Shown: positions 1-9,248 of the stretch, in pieces
How positions within the stretch are numbered: position 1 is the stretch's first letter
Layout: each line of letters begins with the position of its first letter
Assembly (NCBI GenBank): GCA_947625195.1
Contig: CANQNK010000015.1
Span: 1-55,831 of the forward strand
DNA: 55,831 nucleotides
Reading direction: 5' to 3'
DNA from: an uncultured Clostridia bacterium
Lineage (GTDB): Bacteria > Bacillota > Clostridia > Oscillospirales > Ruminococcaceae
Program-made: the position numbers and the translations under genes
The notes under the pieces: model-generated
Database searches by the model: none
Seen by the model: the letters and a program-made list of their open reading frames with translations, nothing else
Told to the model about the DNA's origin: nothing

Positions 1-1
1 G

Positions 2-715
2 TCTGTCGACGGTTATAAATTTGATAAATTTGAAAGCCGAGAAAATTTAAATTTTGCGATCGCATACCGAGAAAATGTAAGTTCCGGAGATTGGATAGTC
101 TGCAAAAGCTATCAGTATAATTACGGTGATCTGATTGAGAATGTCATGGGTGATTTTACAGTTAAAAAGGATTATGTTGACTTTCCTGATTTAAATGACT
201 ATATAGAGGATTTTCCTAGCATTGAAGATTTTATGCCCGAGGATACAGGTTTATTTGAGTGGGATGATTGGGTATTAGCATTTATTAAATGGATAGGTAG
301 TTGTGTATATACTCTTGGTAAAAACTTTTTAGGATTTTTTTCTTGGTTAGGTGATTGTATACCTGTCCTGTGGGAAAACTTAATGATTGCTCTTTACAAT
401 CTAGTTTGCGACCTTAAGGAACTAGCTTTGTATTTTGTAAATCCAAAAACAAAAAGTATATATGCCATGACCTGCGAACGTATTCCCAGTTTTTCTCTTT
501 TAGTAGATTCTTTTAAAAATAATAATTCCTCTACTTTACCGAGCTTTACATTTTTTGGCACTAAGTTTAGTTTGAATTTCAGTGATTATGATATTGATTT
601 CTCATTTATTCGTAATATTTCAACTATATTATTCTACTTGCTCTTTGGGTGTTTCGTCTTTAAATTGATATTCAAAATCTTTGGTTTCGGATCCGGCGGA
701 GGTGATGAAGATTGA
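2..715 (+). CDS. Phage surface/adsorption protein, pIII-like (5' truncated by window)
   Basis: The reading frame is open from base 2, so the gene starts outside the window; an internal ATG at 146 is not needed. About 237 residues are visible. The middle has a hydrophobic, Trp-rich stretch, and the C-terminus has one strong membrane helix (around the last 15-35 residues) followed by a Gly/Asp/Glu tail. A C-terminal membrane anchor directly upstream of a short membrane protein and a Zot-type ATPase is the usual arrangement of the minor coat/adsorption protein (pIII-like) in filamentous phages. There is no sequence-level recognition of a family, so the role is inferred from topology and position. 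Its stop overlaps the TTG start of the next gene, indicating translational coupling. Confidence 0.55.
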   Translation, partial: SVDGYKFDKFESRENLNFAIAYRENVSSGDWIVCKSYQYNYGDLIENVMGDFTVKKDYVDFPDLNDYIEDFPSIEDFMPEDTGLFEWDDWVLAFIKWIGSCVYTLGKNFLGFFSWLGDCIPVLWENLMIALYNLVCDLKELALYFVNPKTKSIYAMTCERIPSFSLLVDSFKNNNSSTLPSFTFFGTKFSLNFSDYDIDFSFIRNISTILFYLLFGCFVFKLIFKIFGFGSGGGDED

Positions 716-936
716 TTGTATACTGGATCGTTAAGGGTGTCTTATCTTTGCCATTCTTTGATAATTTAGATTTTTCGAGTGGTATTGTTTCTGCATTCAG
801 CACTTTGATTTCATATATCAATTCGTTTAATACAATAATTGATTTTAAAACATTTTTTATTCTATTAGTTTCTTTCTTCGGGATTTTATTTTTAGCTCTA
901 TTCACAAAAATCATAGTTAAACTAATTACGAGGTGA
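712..936 (+). CDS. Small phage membrane protein, pVI-like
   Basis: This 74-residue protein starts at a TTG that overlaps the TGA of the preceding gene and lies just after a GGCGGAGG ribosome binding site. It has a hydrophobic N-terminus and a strong C-terminal membrane helix (about residues 46-69) followed by a basic end. Position between the pIII-like gene and the Zot-type ATPase matches the pVI minor coat protein of filamentous phages. Small hydrophobic phage proteins diverge too fast to recognise by sequence, so the assignment rests on gene order. Confidence 0.5.
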   Translation: MIVYWIVKGVLSLPFFDNLDFSSGIVSAFSTLISYINSFNTIIDFKTFFILLVSFFGILFLALFTKIIVKLITR

Positions 937-942
937 TTTTTT

Positions 943-1683
943 ATGGCTTGGATTTTAATAATTATTCTAGTAATCATTATGTTAAACATCTATTTTGGTG
1001 GCTGTTTTATCAAAGGGTATTTATTATTCCTGAAGGATACCGTTAAACAGTTCTATCATCGGCGAATTAAAAAAGAAATTAAGCCGTTTGATTATTACGG
1101 TGTTTATCTGTTTTGTGGCCGTGTCGGCTGCGGTAAAACTATCAGCATGATCGAAAAGGCAAATCGTATAAAGCAGCGCTATCCTAAAGTTAAGATTTAT
1201 TCTAATTTTGATTGCGACATTTCCGACGGCAAAATTGAATACTGGGAGCAGTTGCGTGATCTGACTAATCGCGACGAAATGGGCAATGAGCAGGGTATAC
1301 TATTTCTTTTCGATGAAATTCATTTAACATTTGCTTCTGAAGCTTGGCAGGCTGCTCCGGCTGATATTATTTCGTACATATCCTTGCAACGGAAAAATAA
1401 GAAATGTATTTTTGCTTCGTCCCAGGTCTGGACCAGGGTAAACAAGGTTATCCGGGAGCAGGCCGATTATGTAATTGAGTGTAAGAGTTTCTTCAAAAGT
1501 CGAATTGTTCGTAATAAGTATTACCTTCAGGAAGATTACGCTGTCAACGGTGAACAGAAAGACAGCGGAATGCGTAAACGAGATGTAAGGTTAAAATATT
1601 GTTTTGTTGCAACAGACAAGTTAAGAAGTCTTTACGACACAAATGAAATAGTAAGGGGACTGAAGCAGCGTAAAACGCGCTAA
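943..1683 (+). CDS. Zot/pI-type phage assembly ATPase
   Basis: This 246-residue protein has an N-terminal membrane helix (about residues 3-22) and then a P-loop ATPase core. The Walker A motif reads GRVGCGKT (around residues 59-66), and a Walker B-like ILFLFDEIH follows (around residues 125-133). This is the signature of the Zot family (inovirus pI), the inner-membrane ATPase that drives extrusion of filamentous phage. In classical pI the membrane helix is C-terminal to the ATPase; here it is N-terminal, as often seen in Gram-positive inovirus-like elements. The frame is intact, unlike the two genes after it. The start has a GAGG-type site (tacgaggtg) 12 bases upstream. Confidence 0.8.
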   Translation: MAWILIIILVIIMLNIYFGGCFIKGYLLFLKDTVKQFYHRRIKKEIKPFDYYGVYLFCGRVGCGKTISMIEKANRIKQRYPKVKIYSNFDCDISDGKIEYWEQLRDLTNRDEMGNEQGILFLFDEIHLTFASEAWQAAPADIISYISLQRKNKKCIFASSQVWTRVNKVIREQADYVIECKSFFKSRIVRNKYYLQEDYAVNGEQKDSGMRKRDVRLKYCFVATDKLRSLYDTNEIVRGLKQRKTR

Positions 1684-1709
1684 GCCGAAGGCTTGCGCGT
1701 TTCGCTGTT

Positions 1710-1738
1710 TAACCCCCATAGCTAACAGGGGGGGGTTA
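1710..1738. repeat. C/G-tract hairpin between zot and rep
   Basis: TAACCCCC (1710-1717) pairs with GGGGGTTA (1731-1738) around a 13-base loop that itself ends in a G run. It sits in the only real gap of the phage module, just upstream of the replication initiator. It could be a zot terminator (though no T run follows), a double-strand or single-strand origin for rolling-circle replication, or a packaging hairpin. The sequence shows only the hairpin; the role is inferred from position. Confidence 0.5.
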
Positions 1739-1759
1739 GAAATACACGAGGTATTTAAA

Positions 1760-2710
1760 ATGCAAGACAAAGATAATATTTTAATTGTGGACTGGTTCAG
1801 CTTCACAACTAAAATTTTTGTTGAAGGTACTGATTTTGTATATAGCATTGCCGATATTATTGACCTTTTAGGTCTTACGGAATCCAATTTATAATGGCAG
1901 AATATATACGGTATGCACGGTTATAAGGATAGATATTATTTTGACGGCATATCAATACACTATAATTCTACTAATCGTGATTTATGGGTTGAGATGTCCG
2001 GTGCCGGATGCAGGACTTTTGAAACATACAGTAAATTTGATTTTTATGATATTTTCGAGATTATTAAGTCTGACCTTAATCGTTTTCATATTACACGACT
2101 TGATATAGCATTGGATGATAAATCTGAATTGCTTACTCTTGAGACCATTGAAAAAGAAACTAGTCTTAAAAATTATCGTTCACGATTTCGTGATATACGA
2201 CTTGAAAAATCATTTACTTCAAATGCGTTTACTTTTTACTACGGCTCTATGAGTTCCGATATAATGTTTAGAATATACAACAAAGCTGTAGAGCGTAATA
2301 GAGAAGATGAGGGAAGCTGGGTAAGATTTGAAATACAGATGCGCAATGAAAGAGCGTTATGTTTCATACAGCAGCTTACAACAACTAATATCGGCAAAAT
2401 ATTCTTTGGTGTAATAAATCACTACATATCATATCTTAATCCCAGCTCAGACAGCAATAAAGCCAGATGGGCATTAGCTGACTGGTGGTCTGATTTTCTT
2501 CAGTATTCCAATATCACAATGCTTACACCTTGTGAAAAGGAATACAACTTTTTAAACCTACAAAACTATGTTATAAATCAATCCGGCGGAGCGGTACAAA
2601 CATATATAAAACTATGTGGCGAAGATCAGCTCATTGATGATCTTAAAAATAGGTCTGCTCGTCTTAATCCTAAATATAAAACATTGCTTGACGAATTACA
2701 TACTGAATAA
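1760..2710 (+). pseudogene. Rolling-circle replication initiator (RstA/Rep_trans type), broken by in-frame TAA
   Basis: An ATG at 1760 behind a GAGG site opens a 44-codon frame with the usual N-terminus of this family (VDWFSFTTK). It stops at a TAA (1892-1894). The same frame then continues with TGG CAG AAT and the rest of the protein to 2710: WVEMSGAGCRTFE, the ITRLDIALDD metal-binding-type motif, a R-x-YNK-x-x-E segment and WVRFEIQMR. Together they give one roughly 316-residue Rep of normal layout. The ATG at 1913 has no ribosome binding site and would drop the conserved N-terminus, so it is an unlikely natural start. TAA is the ordinary stop at the end of this gene, so stop recoding is not supported. 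This is a nonsense mutation, a sequencing error, or (less likely) read-through. Confidence 0.8.
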
Positions 2711-2742
2711 CTTGTGTTAAAATAATATATGGGGGCGATATT

Positions 2743-3770
2743 ATGCGACACTTTAAACATTTATCATTTACTCAACGGCTACAGATTGAAGCATATCTCA
2801 AAGCAAAATTACCTAAGAATGAAATAGCTAATCTATTAGGCGTACATATATCTACAGTTTACAGAAAAATCAAGAGAGGTTTGTATACTCGCTTAAACGG
2901 TGATACATACGAATATGAGGACTCTTATAGTCCCGATATTTCTGAAAAGAAGTATCGGGATAATTTGTCTTGTAAGGGATCAGATTTAAAAATCAATTCA
3001 GATTATCTCTTTGCTTACTTTATTGAAGATAAAATAATAAATGAAAAATTCTCACCTGCTGCAGCATTGGCAGCTTCCTGTTCCGAAGGTTTTAATACAT
3101 CTATTTGTGTTTCTACATTATACAGTTACATTGAAAAAGGTGTTTTCCTCAATCTTACAAATAAAAATTTACCTGTTAAACATCATAGAAAGAAACACAA
3201 TAAAACTAATAATACATCTCGCCCTCCAAGAGGCACTAGCATAGAAAAACGCCCTGAAGATGTCTCAGAGCGTAATACATTCGGTCATTGGGAAATGGAT
3301 TGCGTTATCGGCAAAAAAGAAACACATAAAACATTATTAGTACTTACCGAGCGATACACAAGACAAGAGATCGTTAAAATTATGAAAGATAAGACTTCTA
3401 GTAGCGTTGTAAAAGCCATTGATAGAATAGAACGGCAGTTAGGCAGCAGAAAGTTTAAGAGTGTGTTTAGATCTATCACAGTTGATAACGGTACCGAGTT
3501 TTCAGATTTTAAAGGTATTGAGCGTTCTGTCCTTACCAAATCAAAACGAACACAAGTATATTACTGTCACCCGTATAGCAGTTATGAGCGAGGGAGCAAC
3601 GAAAATCAAAACAAGCTGATCCGTAGGCATTATCCAAAAGGCACGAGCTTTGACGGTTTAAAGCAGTCTGATATTGACAAGTTGCAAGATTGGATAATAA
3701 CTATCCTCGGAAAATGTTCGGGTGGTGTACTTCAAATGATGTTTTTGACGCTTGTATCAATAGTCTTTAG
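2743..3770 (+). pseudogene. IS30-family transposase with 1-base frameshift near its C-terminus
   Basis: The N-terminus has an HTH typical of IS30 (SFTQRLQIEAYLKA, then NEIANLLGVHISTVYRKIKRG). A DDE integrase core follows: HWEMDCVIG (first Asp), TVDNGTEFS (second Asp) and SYERGSNENQNKLIRRHYPKG (Glu region). The uninterrupted frame runs to 3783 but turns into unrelated residues after LQDWI. Shifting frame at about 3694-3697 restores the family ending (NNYPRKMFGWCTSNDVFDA) and a TAG stop at 3768-3770. One base, probably an A in a short A run, is missing. The gene follows rep by 32 bp with its own GGGGGCG site. It is probably the integration enzyme of the phage-like element rather than an independent insertion sequence, because no terminal repeats are evident around it. 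Confidence 0.82.
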
Positions 3771-3901
3771 TAATTTTGTATAAATATTTACGCTGCAGCA
3801 TTGCTGATCTACAGATACAAAATATACATATTGCACAAAATTTATTTTTCCGCTATATTTTTTCGCATTTACTATTGACATTTACGCATTTTTTGTGACC
3901 G

Positions 3902-4468
3902 CTAAAAGCTTTTCCAGTTTTTCCATTTGTAGTCGGGATCATCCTCGTCCACTTCAGGAAAAACTATATACTCCTTTTTGGGGTAGTTTATTTTTTCGTA
4001 AAGATTTTCTATCAGAAACCTCTTTGCTGCCGGATCGACAAAATAAATGCTTTCAGACCTGTTTCCCACAAGAGAAAAAGAAATGCTTCCCATAGTGGTC
4101 TGACTGCTCTCGATGACCTCGTCGTAGTTTATTGTAACAAGTCGCTTTTTAATTCCGAACACCGGCGGCTGGTACGATTCAATCCTGTTGTCGTATATTT
4201 TCACATAAACGTCTTCATCAAGCGCCATTTTCATAGACATTGCAAATAAAAAAGAAGTAAAAAACAACCCCAGTGCCAAAACAGCCAAAACAATTTTTAA
4301 CCACAAAAACTTCGCCAGTATGCACACAAGCAAAAGCACCAGCATCAAAACGGCGCTTTTTATTATGATCTTATTAACTCTTTTCCGCTCGGCTATCCTT
4401 TCGGTTGCAAGCTTTACCTTTTCCTGCCTTGAAATGCTTCTGTTCGGGTACTCGTATAAAAGCTCCAT
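3902..4468 (-). CDS. Membrane protein with PH-like C-terminal domain, unknown function
   Basis: This 188-residue protein has a basic N-terminal segment (about 1-33) and two adjacent membrane helices (about 34-80). A soluble beta-rich part follows, with the pattern of bacterial PH/YcxB-like domains (VYVKIYDNRIESYQ, a middle YDEVIESSQ strand, SIYFVDP). Such proteins are common in Clostridia, but no substrate is known. It is the last gene before the prophage remnant and lies 78 bp downstream of the acyl-CoA synthetase gene on the same strand, so it may be read from the same transcript. Function not recognised. Confidence 0.6.
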   Translation of the reverse strand: MELLYEYPNRSISRQEKVKLATERIAERKRVNKIIIKSAVLMLVLLLVCILAKFLWLKIVLAVLALGLFFTSFLFAMSMKMALDEDVYVKIYDNRIESYQPPVFGIKKRLVTINYDEVIESSQTTMGSISFSLVGNRSESIYFVDPAAKRFLIENLYEKINYPKKEYIVFPEVDEDDPDYKWKNWKSF

Positions 4469-4545
4469 AAAAACATAACCTCTTTTAATTTAAAGCAAGA
4501 GGACAAAAGCCTTTTAAAAAACCTCTGTCCCCGTTTAGTGTTTTA

Positions 4546-6192
4546 TTATTTGTTATCCTCTTCTCTTATCTGAACCCGTCTTATCTTTCCGCTTATTGTC
4601 TTTGGAAGCTCGCTTACAAATTCGACTATTCTCGGATACTTATAAGGAGCGGTTGCATTTTTGACGTAATTCTGAAGTTCCTTTGCAAGCTCATCACTTG
4701 CCGTATATCCTTTGGCTAAAACGATAGTGGCTTTTACAACCTGTCCTCTTATCGGATCCTTTGCACCTGTGACGGCACATTCAAGAACGCTCGGGTGCTC
4801 CATTAAAACTGACTCAATCTCAAAGGGCCCTATGCGGTAACCGGAAGCTTTGATAAGGTCGTCGGTTCTGCCGACATACCAATAGTAACCGTCCTCATCT
4901 TTCCATGCGGTATCGCCCGTGTGGTAGATGTTATCGTGCCACGAGGAATTCGTAGCCTCCTCATTGCGGTAATATTCCTTAAACAAAGCCTTCTGACTTC
5001 TGCCGTTTGTCCTTACTACCATTTCGCCGACCTCGCCGACAGGGCATGAATTTCCGTTCTCGTCAACGATGTCCATGTGATATATCGGCACCGGTTTGCC
5101 CATAGATCCGGGCTTGGGCTCCATTCCAACCATATTTGCAACACAAACTACCGTTTCCGTCTGACCAAAGCCTTCCATAAGCTTAAGACCCGTGTACTCG
5201 TAAAACTTGTTGAACACTTCGGGATTAAGCGCCTCCCCTGCAATAGTTGCATACTTAAGGTTTGACAGATCATAGTTTTCTATACCCTCTTTTATGAAAA
5301 ACCTGTACATAGTCGGCGGTGCACAGAAAGAGGTTATCTTGTAGTCCTGTATAACCTTTAACAGCTTATCCGCATGGAATCTGTCAAAGTCATATATAAA
5401 CTCGGTCGCGCCGCAGGTTATCTGACCGAAAAGCTTTCCCCATGCGCATTTTCCCCATCCTGAATCAGAAACCGTCAGGTGCAGGGTGTCATCCTGAATG
5501 TTGTGCCAGTGCTTTGCGGTAGCTATATGTCCTACCGTATAATAGTGGTTATGTATAACCATTTTCGGATATCCTGTCGTTCCCGAGCTGAAATAAAGTA
5601 GCATATTGTCCTCAACGGAGTTTTGGATTCTCTCCATAGTTTCGGGATACTTCATAGCCTCGTCCATAAGGGGAATCCAGCCCTCTTTGCGGCCGTGAGT
5701 ACAGAATTTTTTTACCATTCCGTCATACTTTGTAAGAGCATCGTCAATATGCTCGCACACGTTATCGTCAAGCGTTGCGCATATATACTTAACGCTTGCC
5801 GCATCAAAACGGTAAACGTAATCCTTAGGCAAAAGCTGATTTGTTGCCGGAATTGAAACCGCACCTATCTTCATAAGTCCGTATATTGCAAACCAGAACT
5901 CATAGTGACGCTTCAGCACCAGCATAACCATATCGCCTTTTTTTACACCGTGAGCCAGAAACATATTTGCAAAGCGGTTCGACATCTCGCTCACCTGTTT
6001 AAAGGTGAATTTGTGCTCCTCACCTTCTTCATTTATCCAGAAAAGGCATACCTTGTCAGGCTCAAGCCTTGCAAGTTCATCAATTACATCGTAAGCAAAA
6101 TTATAATTATCGGCCGGAGTCGGCTCAAACTTACACAGTATTCCGTTTTCGTCAAATTCTTCCGTTACAAATCTTTTATAAAAATCCTTCAT
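4546..6192 (-). CDS. AMP-forming acyl-CoA synthetase (medium-chain/acetyl-CoA synthetase-like)
   Basis: ANL-superfamily adenylating enzyme that activates a carboxylic acid to acyl-AMP and then acyl-CoA. Visible motifs in order: the P-loop-like SSGTTGYPKMV, the EGFGQTE adenine/carboxylate motif, the YHTGDTAWKDEDGYYWYVGR-type segment with hinge residue, and PKTISGKIRR carrying the C-terminal catalytic Lys. Length (548 residues) is normal. I start it at the ATG at 6192, because the longer TTG alternative at 6213 lies within the GGAAGAGGAAG ribosome binding site. It follows the XRE-cupin regulator by 33 bp, a pairing common in Clostridia, so that regulator probably controls it. The chain-length preference cannot be read from sequence. 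Confidence 0.88.
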   Translation of the reverse strand: MKDFYKRFVTEEFDENGILCKFEPTPADNYNFAYDVIDELARLEPDKVCLFWINEEGEEHKFTFKQVSEMSNRFANMFLAHGVKKGDMVMLVLKRHYEFWFAIYGLMKIGAVSIPATNQLLPKDYVYRFDAASVKYICATLDDNVCEHIDDALTKYDGMVKKFCTHGRKEGWIPLMDEAMKYPETMERIQNSVEDNMLLYFSSGTTGYPKMVIHNHYYTVGHIATAKHWHNIQDDTLHLTVSDSGWGKCAWGKLFGQITCGATEFIYDFDRFHADKLLKVIQDYKITSFCAPPTMYRFFIKEGIENYDLSNLKYATIAGEALNPEVFNKFYEYTGLKLMEGFGQTETVVCVANMVGMEPKPGSMGKPVPIYHMDIVDENGNSCPVGEVGEMVVRTNGRSQKALFKEYYRNEEATNSSWHDNIYHTGDTAWKDEDGYYWYVGRTDDLIKASGYRIGPFEIESVLMEHPSVLECAVTGAKDPIRGQVVKATIVLAKGYTASDELAKELQNYVKNATAPYKYPRIVEFVSELPKTISGKIRRVQIREEDNK

Positions 6193-6225
6193 AGTATGTC
6201 TTCCTCTTCCCAACTTATTTATGCT

Positions 6226-6792
6226 TTATTTTTTTATGAGAATCGCCAAAAATTCGCAGTCCTCTCCGCCAACAGCGATCATTCCGTGAGGCTGTCTTGA
6301 ATTATAATACAGCGAATCCCCCTCTTCAACGATCTCGGTGTGGTCGCCGATAATAAACTTAAGCTTGCCTTTAAGGATATAGTCCCATTCCTGTCCCTCG
6401 TGAACGGAAAGTCTTATCGGCTTGTCCTGTTCGTCCTTTTCATACGGAGCTGTTACCAAAAGCGGCTCAATATCCTTGTTCTTAAACAAGTAAGCAAGAT
6501 GCTGATAAGCAAACCGCTCTCTTCTTTCAATCGGAAGTCCCTTACCCTTTCTGACTATCGAGTAGGTAGAAAGCCTAGGAGGCGCACCGGTAAGAATTTC
6601 TATAAGGTCAACATCGAAAATCTCTGAACACTTATAAAGAAATGTTACCGAAAAATCCTTTTCACCGTTTTCAACCTTTTCGTAATCCTCGGGAGTAATA
6701 CCCGTTTTTTCGCAAAATTCCTCAACAGAAAGATCGCAGGAAAGCCTTAATCCCTTTAGTCTGTTTGCCACTTCCTTAATATTGTATTTCAT
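6226..6792 (-). CDS. XRE-family regulator with C-terminal cupin domain
   Basis: The first ~65 residues form a lambda-repressor-type HTH (VANRLKGLRLSCDLSVEEFC, then TGITPEDYEKVENG). Residues ~110-188 form a cupin fold (LSVHEGQEWDYILKGKLKF, then VEEGDSLYYNSRQPHGM) that likely binds a small ligand. Proteins of this build act as local repressors or activators of metabolic genes. It starts 3 bp after the HAD gene stop with a GGAGGG site inside that stop region and precedes the acyl-CoA synthetase gene, so the three are probably one operon with this protein as the regulator. Confidence 0.85.
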   Translation of the reverse strand: MKYNIKEVANRLKGLRLSCDLSVEEFCEKTGITPEDYEKVENGEKDFSVTFLYKCSEIFDVDLIEILTGAPPRLSTYSIVRKGKGLPIERRERFAYQHLAYLFKNKDIEPLLVTAPYEKDEQDKPIRLSVHEGQEWDYILKGKLKFIIGDHTEIVEEGDSLYYNSRQPHGMIAVGGEDCEFLAILIKK

Positions 6793-6795
6793 TCA

Positions 6796-7452
6796 TTATC
6801 CCTCCTGTATTATTTTCAAAAGCTCAGACGGCTTTTGGATTATGTAATCAGCGCCGGCGTTTTTAAGCTCGTCGTATGTGCGGAATCCCCACAGACACCC
6901 GACAGATCTTAACCCGGAATTTTTCGCCGTTAATATATCAACATCAGAATCCCCTGCTATTACGGCTTCAAATTTGCTTACGCCCGATATTTTCAAAATT
7001 TCATACACTATGTCAGGACTAGGCTTTGCAGGCGCGCCTTCGCGCTTGCCTATCACCGCGCAAAAGGTTTCCAATCCCAAAAGCTTGTCAATTATCTCTT
7101 TTGTAAATAAGTCTGTTTTGTTTGATGCAACAGCGCATTTTACGCCCACTGCAGAGAGAGTTTTTACAAGCTCACTTACTCCTTCATACAAAACAGTGTT
7201 GTTAAGATAGTTTTCTGAATAACGCCTTAAAAAGATTTCATGCAGCCGCCGCGTTTGAGCATCGTTTCTTTTTTCCTCAGGAAGAGCCCTTTCGCAAAGC
7301 TTTTTAGTTCCGTTGCCGACAAAATACCGATATTCATCAGTATCGTGAATGGGATATCCGCTACTCAGAAGCGCGTAATTTACGCTGTCGGCAAGATCAT
7401 AAATCGAATTTACGAGAGTTCCGTCAAGATCAAAAATCACAAGTCGTATCAT
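6796..7452 (-). CDS. HAD-superfamily phosphatase, phosphoglycolate phosphatase-like
   Basis: 218 residues with the HAD signature motifs: FDLDGTLVNS near the N-terminus (nucleophile and acid Asp), VASNKTD (motif II), a Lys-containing motif III region (REGAPAKPSPD) and the acidic AGDSDVDI (motif IV). A helical cap lies between motifs I and II, as in phosphoglycolate phosphatase and beta-phosphoglucomutase relatives. The substrate is not determined by sequence. It is the first gene of the presumed HAD, XRE-cupin and acyl-CoA synthetase operon. Confidence 0.82.
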   Translation of the reverse strand: MIRLVIFDLDGTLVNSIYDLADSVNYALLSSGYPIHDTDEYRYFVGNGTKKLCERALPEEKRNDAQTRRLHEIFLRRYSENYLNNTVLYEGVSELVKTLSAVGVKCAVASNKTDLFTKEIIDKLLGLETFCAVIGKREGAPAKPSPDIVYEILKISGVSKFEAVIAGDSDVDILTAKNSGLRSVGCLWGFRTYDELKNAGADYIIQKPSELLKIIQEG

Positions 7453-7514
7453 ATCTTTTTAATTTACCATAAAATTATGAACGCAATATGAATAAATATA
7501 TGCTTTTGTATAAA

Positions 7515-8084
7515 TTACCCTCCGAAAAATGTATGCTCAATAAATATTTTTACGCCTATTGCTATGAGTATCAGGCCGCCGACAAGCTGAGCCTTGTTGT
7601 TTAAAAGCATACCGAATCTTTTTCCGATAATCAGTGCTATTATGCAAAGCACAAATGTAGTTGAACCTATAAGAACCGCCGCAGTAAATATGCTTATGCT
7701 CTGTAAAGCGGCAAAGGAGATTCCCACCGCAAGCGCGTCGATGCTTGTGGCTATCCCCTGAACCAATATCACCGGCAGTGTGATTTTTTGTCCGCATTCG
7801 TTATCGCTGTCTTGCCTGAAGGTATCTATGATCATTTTTGCACCGTTAAACGAAAGTAAAACCAGAGCGATTATATGGTCAAACTCCTTTATGTACTCAG
7901 AAAAAGCGCTTCCCAGATAAAAGCCCAGAGTAGGCATTAAAGCCTGAAATACGCCGAAGCACACAGCCATTAAAAGGCCGTGTTTTTTATCAGTATTCTT
8001 ATATGCAATGGCGTTTGTGGCACATACTGCAAATGCGTCCATTGAAAGCCCTACACCTATCAAAAAAACCTCAATATAGCTCAT
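7515..8084 (-). CDS. mntP: Manganese efflux pump MntP
   Basis: 189 residues, six hydrophobic helices arranged as two repeats. Each repeat has the Asp-containing membrane motif of the MntP (DUF204) family: GLSMDAFAVC in the first half and ATSIDALAVG in the second. The protein exports Mn(II) to prevent manganese toxicity. No yybP-ykoY riboswitch is present, because the gene follows tgt by only 17 bp and is apparently transcribed with the queuosine genes. Confidence 0.9.
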   Translation of the reverse strand: MSYIEVFLIGVGLSMDAFAVCATNAIAYKNTDKKHGLLMAVCFGVFQALMPTLGFYLGSAFSEYIKEFDHIIALVLLSFNGAKMIIDTFRQDSDNECGQKITLPVILVQGIATSIDALAVGISFAALQSISIFTAAVLIGSTTFVLCIIALIIGKRFGMLLNNKAQLVGGLILIAIGVKIFIEHTFFGG

Positions 8085-8101
8085 TTATATCCTCTCAAAA
8101 T

Positions 8102-9238
<1,137 letters not shown>

Positions 9239-9248
9239 TTATGTCTCC

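Larger units (their letters stand above)
1..3895 (+). mobile_element. Inovirus-like prophage remnant (right-hand part)
   Basis: Five co-directional plus-strand genes form a filamentous-phage-like module: the C-terminal part of a surface protein with a terminal membrane helix, a 74-residue membrane protein, a Zot/pI-type assembly ATPase, an RstA-type replication initiator and an IS30-family transposase. Spacing is tight (overlap, 6 bp, 76 bp, 32 bp), and I see no inverted repeat between rep and the transposase, so the transposase reads as part of the element. Known background: some Spiroplasma filamentous phages carry an IS30-type transposase. Rep and transposase are both broken, so the copy is probably immobile. 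The left end lies outside the window. The right boundary is not defined: host-like minus-strand genes begin at 3902, and about 120 AT-rich bases with no clear att site separate them. Confidence 0.72.

Noticed and set aside
1892-1894. Recoded stop codon in the phage Rep
   Set aside because: TAA ends other genes of the module (including Rep itself at 2708-2710), so a recoded TAA is not supported.
8085-8101. Mn-sensing yybP-ykoY riboswitch before mntP
   Set aside because: Only 17 bases separate mntP from tgt, too short for that riboswitch.
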